A stretch of DNA of 40,592 nucleotides from Ministeria vibrans ATCC 50519 (Eukaryota; Opisthokonta; Filasterea), in NCBI GenBank assembly GCA_943704425.1, contig CALSCP010002524.1, positions 5,049-45,640 of the forward strand, in the 5' to 3' direction. Below are positions 10,683 through 23,100 of this stretch, one piece after another; within the stretch, counting starts at the first letter, position 1; every line of letters starts with the position of its first letter. Below the pieces are notes generated by a model. It did no database searches. It was not told the DNA's origin and worked only from the letters and a program-made list of their open reading frames with translations. A program made the translations under genes and the position numbers.

Positions 10683-13510
10683 TTAATGTCCTCCCGTGAT
10701 GTTCTCTTCAAAGCGCCCCAAAAGAATCATTGCGGCAAAACCAAGAAGAATGCCACAGTTCTATACATAAAAAACAAATAAATATTAAAAATCGGGAGAG
10801 AAAGAGAGAGGGAGAGAGAGAGAGATCAATTAGTACCTGCACAACAAACATGCGCATGGATTCACGACGACCAAACTTCATAGAGGTGTGAGAGAGCTCT
10901 GGTAACTACAACAACAACAATACAAAGCAAGAATAAGAACAGAGAATATAATTATATTGTGGTGAGTGGGTACGAGAGCGGCAAGGCCGAGATAGAGGAA
11001 CATGCCAGCGGTAAAAGCGAGGATCCACTGCTGGGCGGCGAGGGTGGATGCAACGGCAATGCCAATGAGGACGCCCACGACGGCCGTAAGGGCCGTGGCA
11101 AAGTTCCAGAAGGCGGCCTGGCGCCAGGTGAGGCCCGCGTCGAGGAGGATGGCGTAGTCACCGAGCTCGTGTGGCACTTCGTGGAGGAGCACAGCGATGC
11201 TGGTGCCAAAGCCGGTGCTGAGGGAAACGCCAAAGGCAGCGGCAATGGCCATGCCGTCGACGACGTTGTGCAGCGCATCGCCTAGAATGACCATCCACGC
11301 AATCGCCTTGGTGTGGGCCCCTAGACCCATAAACGTGAATCCTTTGGACTCTGTATCACCCTGACTGTGACTGTGACTGTGACTGTGACTGTGACTGTGA
11401 CTGTGACTGTGACTGTGCTTGCTTGTGTCGTGGTTGTCGTCGTCATGCACTCCGCTGTCGGTGGGTGAACGTTCGCTCATCTCGAGCATGTCTGCGTCCG
11501 TGAGACGCTCTGTCTCACGCTCGGTCGCTTGGATGTACGAGCCATGGCGGCGCAGACGGGGCGACGACGTACCCGACGCCTCGTTGTCGGCCTGCAGCTG
11601 GAGCACAATTTGTGAGCAGCCACAGTCACCGTTGTGACCGTCAGTGACGGCAAGGACGGCAGGACTGGGGTTGGGCAGGGCGGTGGAGGAGGCAGTGGTG
11701 TGGTGGGGAACAGGGGAGGACGACAAGTCGGCAGTGGTCTCGTGATGCGTGCATGAGGAGACGGCAATGGCGTCGCCTTGGCAGGGAGGCCCGGGGTGGC
11801 TGCGGTTGCCGTGGTGGTGGTGGTGGTCGTGGCTCAGCTGGTCAAAGCTGTGTACGAGTGCCTCGATAAGCCAGAAGGAGTACCAGCCGGCAAAGGCAAC
11901 GCACATGCGCCACAGGGGCTGGTATTCATCGGTAGATGTACTCTCGTCGTCGCTGTGCGAGTGAACGCCCAGCGCAGCGGGGATCAAGTGCAGGAGCGCA
12001 TCGCCAATGAGTGTGCCCACTGCGAGCGACACGAAGAACTGAAACCAGGGACGCTCACTGATGTTGGTGGTGCCGGTAAGCAGGGGCAGCGTGAGCACAC
12101 CCAACAGCGACGTCACCGAAACCACTGCCACCATCAGCATGCTAAAGCCCCATCGCTGGCCTGTCGTGGGCGCACTGCTAGCGGGCTCCACATCCGCTGC
12201 CACGACACACACGCCCGAGGCTGTCAGTTGTGCCAGCGCCGTGTTCAGCTGTGCCACCTGTGTTGTGTTCACTTCCAGCCCACGCGACAATCCAAAAATG
12301 TCAAAGAGTTGCTCAGGGCTGTAGCACACATGCGCTTCCTCATCGTGATCATGGTCGTCGTCGGTGGAGCGTCGGGCATGGCCATGGCCCGCATGGCTGT
12401 CCGTCTCGGGGACCGCTGCCGCAGCCACCACCACTGCGTTGTACAGACGCGTGAAACCACTAAGGGTAAGCCCATGGGCGTCGCCAAACTCCTCGAGAAT
12501 CTCTTCCATGAAGAAGGTGGGCTCGGGCAAGGCAACCGCGCCACAGACGCGCGCGTCCGCAAGATAGACGAGTGTCGACGCCACAAGTGGGAAGTCGTCG
12601 AGGGCAACGGGCGCTGTGGTCGACAGACCCACGTGAGCAAGCAGTCCCGCGCCACTCGTGCATTCTGCCGAGGCATTGCGGTCCGTGGGCGCCACAATAC
12701 CAAAGGCTTCCATCAGTGTATCAAGCTCGTCGACACTCAGCGTAGTGTTGTCACCGTCAACACCAAACCGCGTAAAGACAAGCGCTCCATACGCGGAGAC
12801 AACCGTGTCAGGCTGTACCGACGCAAGCGTGCTCGACACGGTCGCATGGTGCTCGTCGTCGTGCTCGTCGTCGTGATCATCGTCGTGCTCGTCGTGATCA
12901 TCGTCCTCGTCATGTTCGTCGCCCTCCTCGCACAGCTCGGATGTTTTCAGGTATACTAACGCCACAGTGGCATTTTGTAGAGCATGCACATCGATTCCAA
13001 GCGTTGCATTGGCGCCCAACTGGGTCTCAAGCAGCTCAGGCGAGACACATGTTTCCTAATGTGACCCCCCCCCCAAAAAAAAGTCAGCCGACCACTCTGC
13101 CAAAGAAGATTTGCGCCTTACATTCGCCGAGAATGTTGCCAGGGAAGACGCCTCAGCATGCATCCCAATAGACTCGTAGAGAGCCTCAAGGTTTGGCGAC
13201 GAGGGAACTGTCAAAGAGAGAACACATCCAAAATGGTCAGATGCGTGAGGAAATGCCGCTTGTTCCGTGTACCGAGATTTGCCGTGACGCCATCGCCGTA
13301 GAGCTGATACTTGCGCATAAGAGAGATAGACGCCGCGGAGAGGGATTCTAGAGCGAGAGCGGGAAGGTGAATGCGGGGGAGGGAGGGGACGGCGGAAGGC
13401 GGAAGGCGGAAGGGGAAGGGGACGCCGAGACTCAACGCGTGGTCGCCGGTACCTTGCCCAAAGGACATTCCTACTGTCGCCAAGGCTAGTAGCACCACAG
13501 CAAGGGTCAT
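10683..13510 (-). CDS. LIV-1-type ZIP zinc transporter (SLC39 family)
   Basis: The exons, in transcript order, are 13273-13510, 13122-13207, 10974-13055, 10837-10905 and 10683-10760, giving 850 residues. It starts with a signal peptide (MTLAVVLLALATVGMSFG). A long extracellular region follows, with an Asp/Glu/His run (DEHDEDDDHDEHDD), and then eight transmembrane helices. The metal-site motifs are HNVVDG in helix 4 and HEVPHELGD in helix 5; the leading His of the second is typical of zinc-transporting LIV-1 members, whereas ZIP8 and ZIP14 have Glu. The cytoplasmic loop between helices 3 and 4 is His-rich, with HDHHHHHG and a Ser-His repeat. The C-terminal helix (NCGILLGFAAMILLGRF) lies on the last small exon, which was found by frame continuity. 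The protein is expected to carry zinc into the cytosol from outside the cell or from a vesicle. Confidence 0.94.
11363..11417. repeat. ACTGTG hexamer repeat encoding (Ser-His)n in the ZIP loop
   Basis: About nine copies of a six-base unit encode alternating Ser and His on the minus strand, in the intracellular loop of the ZIP transporter. Such His-rich loops are thought to bind or sense zinc. Unit number can vary by slippage without breaking the frame, since each unit is six bases. Confidence 0.93.
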
Positions 13511-14199
13511 TTTATCACACAGAGATCGAGAGGGAGCAAAATAACTGAGAAGACTCGAACATTGACTGATCATTGACCGAAGAAGAGATTTTTCGAAATC
13601 TCGAATTTGCCAGAGTTTGGGAGATGTGACTATCCCATCTTAACACCGGGACTACCGGCAACTTGACTCTCTGGCCCTTGGTTATTGCTGAGAATAATCG
13701 CTCTGGGGCCGTGCGGGTTCCGTGTGAGGGCAGGAGACACCCAAGTCAAACCCAAATCACTTAAAACAGAACGCGCTCTGCTCTGCTCCGCCTCCGTCCG
13801 CTTATACCTTACAATAATAAAATATTATACCTCTAACTTTTCGAGTCGTCACCGCTTCTCTCACCCGCGTCGCACAGTTTTCTGCTTGCAATCGGACGTG
13901 CGGTGCTTCGTGGGGAATGCGGCGGGAGTGAGGGAGCGCGATCAGCCGTTTCATTGAACACTCAAATAGTCAAATGTTGTTGTTCACTCAAATAGTCAAA
14001 TGTTGTTGTTCTCTCTCCTCTCCTTCTTTTTATTTATTTTCTTTTTTTTCTCGTATAAATTTGAGTCTCCAACTCACTCCCTCTCAACTCTCTACAGATA
14101 TCGAGTATCGTTTTTCTTTTCTTCTTCTTTTGTTTCTCTCTCTTTCTTTTTTGTTTTTTTTTTCGTGTCTCTCAGTCTCACACTCGACTTTTTCAATTC
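13511..14199. other. Intergenic between ZIP promoter and giant-gene 3' end
   Basis: This stretch of 689 bases must contain the ZIP promoter (near 13511) and the 3' UTR of the giant gene (near 14199). From 14000 to 14190 it is a long T/C-rich tract. No gene is seen. The only clear structure is the 26-base tandem duplication listed separately. Confidence 0.6.
13959..14010. repeat. Perfect 26-bp tandem duplication
   Basis: The unit begins CACTCAAATAGTCAAATG and ends TTGTTGTT. Two identical copies, at 13959-13984 and 13985-14010, abut directly, which indicates a recent duplication. It lies between two minus-strand genes. Confidence 0.92.
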
Positions 14200-17100
14200 T
14201 CACAACGACGAAATCCCGTCAATAATCTCCTTGCAAATGTCCTCGAGACCAAGTCCCGAGCACACCTTGGCGCCAAGCTGGATCAAAAAGTTGGCCACCG
14301 TCTGCATGAAGTTGTCAAAATTGAGCGAGACGGAGAACTTGAGGGGCTGTCCGAAGACGACCGCGTCCAGCGCCGCACTAATCGATCCCTTGAGCTTGCC
14401 CGGGTGCAACTCGAGGTTGAGGTTGAGATTTTTCAACTGAAACGCCGCCATAAAGCTATCAATGAGCTGGTCAACCAGACCGAAGCCCAGGTTGCCCGCG
14501 CCGCGTGCGAGATCAGTAGCCGCGTCGCAGAGAAAGAACCGAGCATCGCGGTACAATGCCATTTGAGTGCGCGGCACATACGGATGGTCTAGTGGATCCA
14601 AGACCTCCATCACCGTCGTCTCTTCTTCCACGCCGCGTCGTCGTTGCGTCGCTTCCTCCTTCTTGGCAGCGCCCAATGCACAATGACCGCTGGTGGCCTC
14701 AATGCTCTTCAGCCACACACACTCGTTCGAGGCACAGTCGCGATCTTGAAGGCATGCCACACCAGCAGGCACTTCACCCGCCGCCCACCAACACCGACCG
14801 TCGCTGGTTCGGTTGCGCGGATCCGCCGGAGACGCACACCAATAGTGCCATTGACCGTCCTTAAACAGCCACTTCTCAGGGTCATGCGCGTTGTACGCTG
14901 CCACAAGTGCCGCACTCTGGCCAAGGAGCACTTGTTCCGCCAAAAGACGGTCTTCTTCCTCGAATCGCGCAATTGTCTCGTCACGATACGAAAGGTTTGC
15001 ATCGGTCGCTTCGATATCAACTCGTTGCGGCATAGCACTGCGACGAAGAGTTGCCGTCTTCCTCTTGAGCATGCTCCGGGCCCCAACAGAGGTAGGCTGC
15101 GTCCTCGTGACGTCGTCAATTGGAACGTCCACCGTCTGCCGAGCGCGCAGTTCCTGGTACCGCTGCTCGGCATCAGCCGCCTCGCGCAACCACTCTACGT
15201 CCTCCGCTGGCAACACGTTGCGTCGACGAGGCTGCTTCGCGGGCTGCACAGAGCGCGCCTGGTCGTCTTCCAAGAGCCACGCCGACCTTCCACGCACTCC
15301 GCCGCGTTCATCCGTAGGCTCACTTTCACCCGCAGGTTCACTTTCACCGGCGGGTTCACGTCCGCTCCCAGGCTCACTCCCGCCCTCAGGTTCACTTCCA
15401 CCCTCAGGCTCACTTCCACCCGCAGGTTCACGTCCGCCTTCAGGCTCACTTCCACTCGCAGGTTCACGTCCGCCTTCAGGCTCACTTCCACCCGCAGGTT
15501 CACTTCCACCCACAGGCTCACTTCCACCCGCAGGTTCACGTCCGCCTTCAGGCTCACTTCCACCCGCAGGTTCACTTCCACCCTCAGGCTCACTTCCACC
15601 CGCAGGTTCACGTCCGCCTTCAGGCTCACTTCCACCCTCAGACTCGGACTCGGACTCAGACTCATGTTCAAAGCCAGGTCTAGTCATGGGCTGCGAACCA
15701 GATTCCGATTCAGACTCGGGGCTACTCGAGTAGCCAACTCCAGGTACAAAATTGTATCCCAATGGTGGTGTGTCAAAGTTCGCAATGGATCGACTGAGCT
15801 CAAATGCTCCGTCGTGGCGGCTTGGGAACTCACTAGCGACACCAAACCCATTAGACTGCGCCTTGCCCGCATACAAGACAGGCATGTCACTTGGATCGGC
15901 TGTGGTCGCACCGTGCAGCATCACCGCACCACGAGCCGACCAGAACACAACCGTGATCAGCGGCTTTTCGTAATGGTATGCCAGCAACAACAGCCAAGGA
16001 GCGCTACACTGCAGTTGCACACGAGTGCCACTCACAACGCCTACTTCGACACATCGAATGAAGCCGGTGTCGGTCGCCGGGGCGGCACCGCCCAGTGACA
16101 CAGCGAGCGAGTACCACTCCAAATCCTTCGTATCATCGACACCCATCCCATGCGAAACGGCGAGAACCGCCCCATTTAGCTGATCAGCCGCACAGTTGTC
16201 GCACGTGAGGAAAATCACACCGAGGTCATTTGGCTCGTGCGATAGCGGCAGGTAAAACTGGAAAAGCACAAAGTCCGACGAGGTCACTCGGAATACGCCG
16301 GGCAGGCGTTCCTTCACACGAATGCTGTACAGTGCCTTGTTGCCACCATACGGCGTGGGAGTCCACTGCGACGAAAATCCCGACTCGTAGGTGGTTCCAG
16401 ACACACCCGTTTGTTGCCAGAGCGCGTACGGTGGCGGGGGCGCACAAACGGCAGAACGAATGTGAAGGGCACATCGCTGCACCAGTGTCTCGTCGGCACC
16501 ACGACTGCCCTCAACACACTGGCCCCGTTTGGCACGGTTGCATCGTGAGCCAATCGGAATGTCGCCATGGCCGCTGTAGGGGCATACTCCTTCGGCGTCG
16601 GGCACCATGAACGATTCGGAACAAGACAAACGGCACACATCGGCGACGCACTGGGCCTCACCACGCGTTGCACGTTGGCATTGACTCGAGGAACTGCATG
16701 GGCTGCCAACGGGAAAATCGTGCTGCCCCGTGAACCTGCAGGCGCCATTCGCAAGCAGTTTTACGCTCGGATGTGCGCACTTGCCTTGACACGTTCCCTG
16801 CACACACTCCGCCAGACCTCGCTCGCGCGGAGTGCACTGAGAATCTTTGGAGCACATTGATCCCATGGGGAAATCTCCTTGGCCACGACGCAGACACTTG
16901 CCCGTCTCTGGATCGCGTAAAATGTCACTAAATAAACACTTCTCCAGGCACTTGCCCGAGTCACATTCGAACCGATATCCTTCCAATATTGACTGACGGC
17001 AATTTCGCGTTTCCAAACACGCTCCCAGCGGCGGCACATCCCAGTCACCACTCACATCACAAATGCCAAGCTCATTCACAGACACACCCGGCATAAAGCA

Positions 17101-20100
17101 GAACTGCTCACACACTCCCGTCTTGTTGCACTTGGCCGAGCCACCTCCGCGCGGAAGGCATTCGGCATCATCTGTGCACGCATGACCCTCCGGTAAATCT
17201 CCCAGACCACTGTAGGCACACTTGGTCACACCCTTGTCGGTCACAATCGCAATGCTTGACAGACGGCACTCAGCAACGCACTTTTCGCTGTCGCATCGCG
17301 CCACTCCATTGACAGCAGGCAGACACTGGCTCGCCGTGCGACACCAGAAGCCAGGAGGGAAGTCGTGATTCCCGCGGTACTTGCACGAGGCGTCCGTTCG
17401 ATGCGGCACCTCCGGTCTGATGCACTTTTCGACGCACGTTCGATGGAGGCACTGCGTCGACCGACAGTGATGCGCCTTGGTGCAGTACATTCCATTGAGC
17501 ACGTCCTGTTGCCCCGTGTACGGACACGTTTCGGTGGCCAATGCTACAGTCAGCGAAAACGGACACACCATCTCGCACTTGTTGTTTGCACAGCGCGCCA
17601 TGCCATTGGCCGATGGGTGCGGCTTGCAATTGGCGTGGCTCTCGCATGCGTGTCCGCTTGGGAGATCAAAGACGCCCGTGAACTCGCATTGGCCGGTCGA
17701 CGCAAGCACCTGAATAGAGCTGAGGGCGCACCGTTGCACACACACTCCTGCACTGGTGCACTCTGCAACTCCATTGGGCACCGGCAGGCACTGCGATGAG
17801 TCAGTACCTATTCTCCAATTAAAAACAAAAAAAAACAAAACATTTTAACAGGTCAATAAAAAAACACAATTATTGTTTGACATACATTGATTGCCAGGAG
17901 GAATGTCTGCCTTGCCAACATAGCTGCACTTTCCCGCTGAGTTCAGTGTCGCTTGGGCAAATTCGCACACAAGTTGGCACTTAGACGAGACGCAACGACC
18001 GACCGTTGTGTCGCCGTCCTGGCAGTTTAAGTCCGTGTCACAGCCACCACCGGCAGGAATATCCCCGTTGCCAGTGAAATGACACTGCCCCGTGAAAACC
18101 ATGCTGTTAGCTGTACATTCCTTCGGCATAAACAGTGCGAGACGAGGGTCGCTCAGCGAGCCCACAACCTCGTAGCGGTATGGTCCGTTCGCAACGCACT
18201 TCTCAATACACCGGCTCACCGGGGCAGTATTACCAGCGCACGGCGCAAAAGGCTTGCATACACTACCGGGCTGACAGTCATTCGATGACACGCAGGGAAA
18301 GCCCCCGCGAACGTCGTATGTGCCCTGGAACAAACACTTTCCATTGACCTTGTGATTTTCGTACGCCGTCATGAAGCACTCCTCAATACATTGTCCACCC
18401 ACACACTTGGCGCGGTTCTGGCTCTGACCACGACAAGGTTTCGATGACGAACAGCCATACTCGCCATAGTTCAGCGCACACTTGCCAAACACCTTCTTGT
18501 CGGCCACATCACAATGTTGTGACAGACACTGCACGTCAAGCGAACAGCCATATCCAACCGGCGCGTTCCCGCTTCCGTACTTGCAGTAGCCTGTTGCATC
18601 AGGCTTGTCCTGGCTGTTGGGGCACTCTTGCTCGCAAATACGCTCCTCGAGCAAATCGGTGCGACCAGTCCGCGCAAAGCCATATCCATTGCCGGTGCAC
18701 TTGCTACCCTGCTGACAGTAGCGCACGGGCACATTGGCCGACACGCGACACACGTCACCGATGTGCCCTCGCGATGACGGCACCGTCGTTGCCCGACTTG
18801 CAGCAACAATCTCCGGCGACAGCGGATGCGCATACATGACCGTATCACCACTCGTGTGCATCCGATGGGCATTCAGCGACTCCTTTGGCGTGGCCGAGTC
18901 TTCGTTAAACTCGTACACAACGCGGCCGGTCGAGACGCCGTCCACATAGAAATCCACAAAAGCTTCTTCGGCGTGCACGACGACGGCTACATGTTGCCAC
19001 TGCACCTTGCTGCTGTCAGTAGGTACTCGCAGCACAGCAGTGTGCGCACTGTACAGCGTAATCAAGTGCTGTGAGCAGAATCGCTGTCGCACTTGAGCAA
19101 ATATGCGTCCGTCACACATCACTCCAAGAGCCACAGCGCCCACGGCGGTCGCCCTCTTGTTGCAGTTGTCTGTCGTGCCCTTTTTCGACATTGGGGACTT
19201 GTCTGCCTCGAGTGTCGCCGCCGACTGCATCTCGTGCCACAAAGGTGAGGCCGCAAGAATCGTGCGAGACGTGCCGCTGAGCGGGCAATCCGCCTCGTTC
19301 GCCTTCAGACGAGTCCACGCCATTAACGTCGCACCACGGTCAAGGACATCGTGCGAGGCGCCATGACTCTTCAGCATCCGGTCATTGGGCGCGTGTGCCT
19401 TGGCGGCCACAGACAAATACTCATAGCCACCCTCAAGGAAACCGCTGTAGCCGCGCGAGGCGTCACCCGAGCGCAGCCGCAGGGAGATTTTGGGACTGGT
19501 GGCTGTGCCACTCTCGCGGTATTTTACAACAGTATGAGTGGCCTTCCTTGCGCCAACGTGACGCTTCCGCACTCGGTTAATCGGCGGGGTGTTGTTCATG
19601 TTGATGATGGGAGCCGTGTTGCCCCCCCCCGTCGTTGTCGCGCTGCCTCCAGGCTTGGAGTTTGGCATGGGGATGCCCACACGCAAAGTCAGGTAGCGTT
19701 TCTTTGCTTGAATCGCCTTAAGAACGACACTCGTCACGTTGCAAGAACCCTGTACCTGCCCGATACCACTTGCGGGAGGAGTAAATGTGCAAATGGCCGT
19801 GGGGAACTTGGGGCGTACGAGCGGTGCACCTGTAGTGCTCTCAAGACTTCGCCAATTCTCGTACGCGACTTCAGCGGGCGACTCGTATACCTCGAGCGGG
19901 TCCGACGAAGACTCTGTCGAAATAGAAAAAAAAGCGCCCGCAAGATGATCAGCTTGCAGTACGGTCGCCTGCAGGTCAAACAAGAAGTAGCTCATTTCTT
20001 GCCAGTCTCGCAAGACACCGTTGCTCTTCAAACCCTCCCAGTCTGCGCTGTAACCCAGTACAGCCTGACCATCGGCAATCGGAAATGCCGCGGAGACCTT

Positions 20101-23100
20101 GTAACCGTTTATTTCGCGCTGGCTCCAGAAAAAATCGTCCACTTCATCCTCGGACGCCTCCGCCGAGAGCATCGTTGTCCAGGAGCACGTCCAATCATTC
20201 TGTCCCTCCACTGAAAAGCTGAGCGGACGTTGCGCGCTACTAAACAGGCGCAGGCCAGTCACTCGAGTGGTCTTTGTAAAATGAATGGTCAGCGACGCAA
20301 ATGTACACGTGGTGGTAGGCAACGCGTCTGTCAGAGCCGTCTTGCAATCGCTCGAAACACCGTTCGTCATCATTTGCTGGCCGGTCACGCTATGGATTGT
20401 TGCGCCCGTCGCGACTGCGTCACCCAGCAAAAATTGTATCTCTGACAGCTGCGCCACACCCTCGTCGATGCTTGTAAGTGTGTTGCCCACTTGCGACCGG
20501 AAGACGGTGATTCGAATCGCATCGACGTGGTTCAGCGAGGGATGCTGAGGCGCGCGCAACGGAAGCACCGGAGCCTCGTTGAGCTCGGGCTCGGTCACGC
20601 CAAGCGGCACGCGATTCGCCAGAATATCGTGGTCGTCGTGAAGCACGTGCCAGCGAGGGCGCACACTGCAGGCCGACTTGGCACGGCCAAGCAGCTTCCA
20701 ACGTGCATTCGGCGCGGACGACAAGACAGCAAAGGCGCGCACTTCAAGGGCCTGTTGCAGACTCACTCGCACCGCATTCGTGTAGCCAATGGCGGGATAG
20801 GGTACAAAAGTGTTGGGGCTCACGTCAAAGCGCCATGTAATTTGTACCTTTGCGTTGGGGTTGGCGCCACTCCCATACACGGGAACAGAAAAGGAGTGTG
20901 ACAACCCCGAAGTGGGCGCAAGCGTCACGGTCGAATAGCCATACATGTAGCCCTGACCTGTCTGTGTTTGATGAGTTGCGCACGTGGTGCCAGTGCCCTC
21001 GCACTCCCACACCTCTATGGCCAGTATCGCACCCGGTGAGACACTCGTCTTTACGTGCTGCTCGTTCCATACGGGCGTGCTCTGCGCCACCTGTGTTGTC
21101 GACAAAAATATCTCTGTGTCGTCAATGAGCACACGAATGTAGGTGTCTGCCGTGGCCGGCAAACCCGTGCCCGAGTCAATAGTCAGCATGAGCGTCCCTT
21201 GTCCATGACCACTCGGCGTCCACGTACTTCCGCTGTTCTTGTCGCCAACAAATGCGTGTGAAAAGCTCATACCAGCAGTACTGTACGCATCTCCATCGAC
21301 ATCCTTGTAGAGGTACACCTCGCTGAGGGGCGCATTGTTCAGAGCGACAATCATTAGCTCGTCGTACTCGAGGGCCGAAAGACACGCCTCCCACTCGAGA
21401 ACCACGCCCGTCTGCTTCATCACGCTCGTCGCACACCATTCAAATCCACGCCCAAGAGTAGTGCATCCTGTAAAGGGAGTCGCCTCAAACACAAACGGTA
21501 TACATGCGCGCCCCGATATCGTCACTCGGTTGGGAACGTGCTCGCGTTCTCGGGCGTCGGCAAATTGGGCACGGACTTGGCGAGCCGAATGATCCGTGTA
21601 GGCGCCAAGCGACATGTCCAAACGGATGAGTGTTCGATAGTAGGAGATCCGTTGCAGAAGCATCATATGTGCCGGGACCTGCTTTCCACTACCCAAGGCG
21701 CTCATATCAACATATATCGTACTGTTCAGAAGTTTGTCCAGGTACGAAACGGCCGTCTCGGTCATGGCATTCTCGCATACAGCACGTTCACCTGCCTCGA
21801 CATTATCGCAGTCAAGATGCTGGCGGGCAAGCTTTTGCAGAGCTTCGCCGATGAGACCCCATCGGCAGTTGCGCAGGTGGGCCACCTGCTCGGGGAACGG
21901 ATCAGCCGTGTGCAGCACTTCTGCAATTTTGTCGACAGCAACTGCATCCGCGTCTTCGACAACCATGGACGTCGCGTCATCACCAGCGGACTGACCGCGG
22001 CGGCGTCGTCGTCGTCGTCTTTCATTTGGACCATTATTCATCACATTATGAATATGACTGGCGATCACGGCAATTATCTTTCCTTTTTCGCGCTTGAAAT
22101 CGTCGATGTGAACTTGCGCCGAGATGAGCACACTCTCAGCTTCGTCAAGCTTTTTGATTTGACATGAATGATCGCACGAGGAGGATCCCCCAGCGTTTAC
22201 CACGGCAGCAATGAGCGTCTTTCCTGAAGCAATGTCATTTCGGTACCGCGTCGAAAACTCCTCCAGTGAGGCCACGCGTTTTTCCACATCGAGGCGAAAA
22301 TCTTCCAGCCGCGAGCGCATCACAGAGTTGCGAGCCCTGCAGATATCCATGTATGAAAAACAGTTGGCCCCAAAGGCCTTAAACACGGACGTGATGGCGG
22401 CATTCGCAGCTTTACCAATCGCACTGCCCAGCTTGCTAAAGTCACCCGTCGCAATAAAATCATTCAAGCCTTTCACTGTCTCTGTGACCACCGCCTGAAA
22501 GCCCTGTAAGAGATGCATGCCGAATTGCACGATATTTTGCTCCAAGACCTTGAGACCGTTCTCAAAGGCGCTCGCAATGTCCTTGCCAAACTGGACGAGT
22601 GCTTTGGCGCCGTTGGCAAAAGCCTCGCCAACGTCATCAAAAAACTTATTACAGTCCCTATTAGCCTGGTCCATCGCCTGGTTGAAGATATCTCCAGCCT
22701 GCCCCAGACGTAAGCGGATCTGCGAGAGGATTTTTTCCAGTTGCGAAGAGTTCACCGTCACGTCCACCGCAAAACTAGACTCTCTGATGGAGCCATACGC
22801 CGCCTCAACGCGCACAAAGGCCGACAGCACGTACAGGAAGGGAAGATTGTTAATCTCGATCAGCGTGCGTTTCATATCCATCGACACAATCATCTCGGTG
22901 CACATGCCAAAAAGCTTGCCTGCCGCACTCGCATTCACCGACATCTCCTGAATGGGGTTTTTCCCCTCCATCAGCGTCGCCATGGAAAAAACAAGGTTCG
23001 CAAAAAAGTAGGGCCCATTCTGGTCATCGGCACACGAGCGTTGCAAAGCAAGGACACCGCCCAGTTTAAAGGCATCCTTGAGCCAGATGTTCGCCTTGAA

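Noticed and set aside
11363-11417. Regular short repeats that could suggest a CRISPR array
   Set aside because: The unit is six bases with no spacers, lies inside a coding exon and the genome is eukaryotic.
11778-12959. 393-residue open frame on the plus strand
   Set aside because: It is exactly antisense to the ZIP transporter exon, has no recognised domain and its composition mirrors the His/Asp-rich coding strand.
14644-16098. 484-residue open frame on the plus strand with Thr/Arg/Phe repeats
   Set aside because: Its repeats are the reverse complement of the GGSEPx tandem repeat in the giant gene; a shadow of the repeat DNA.
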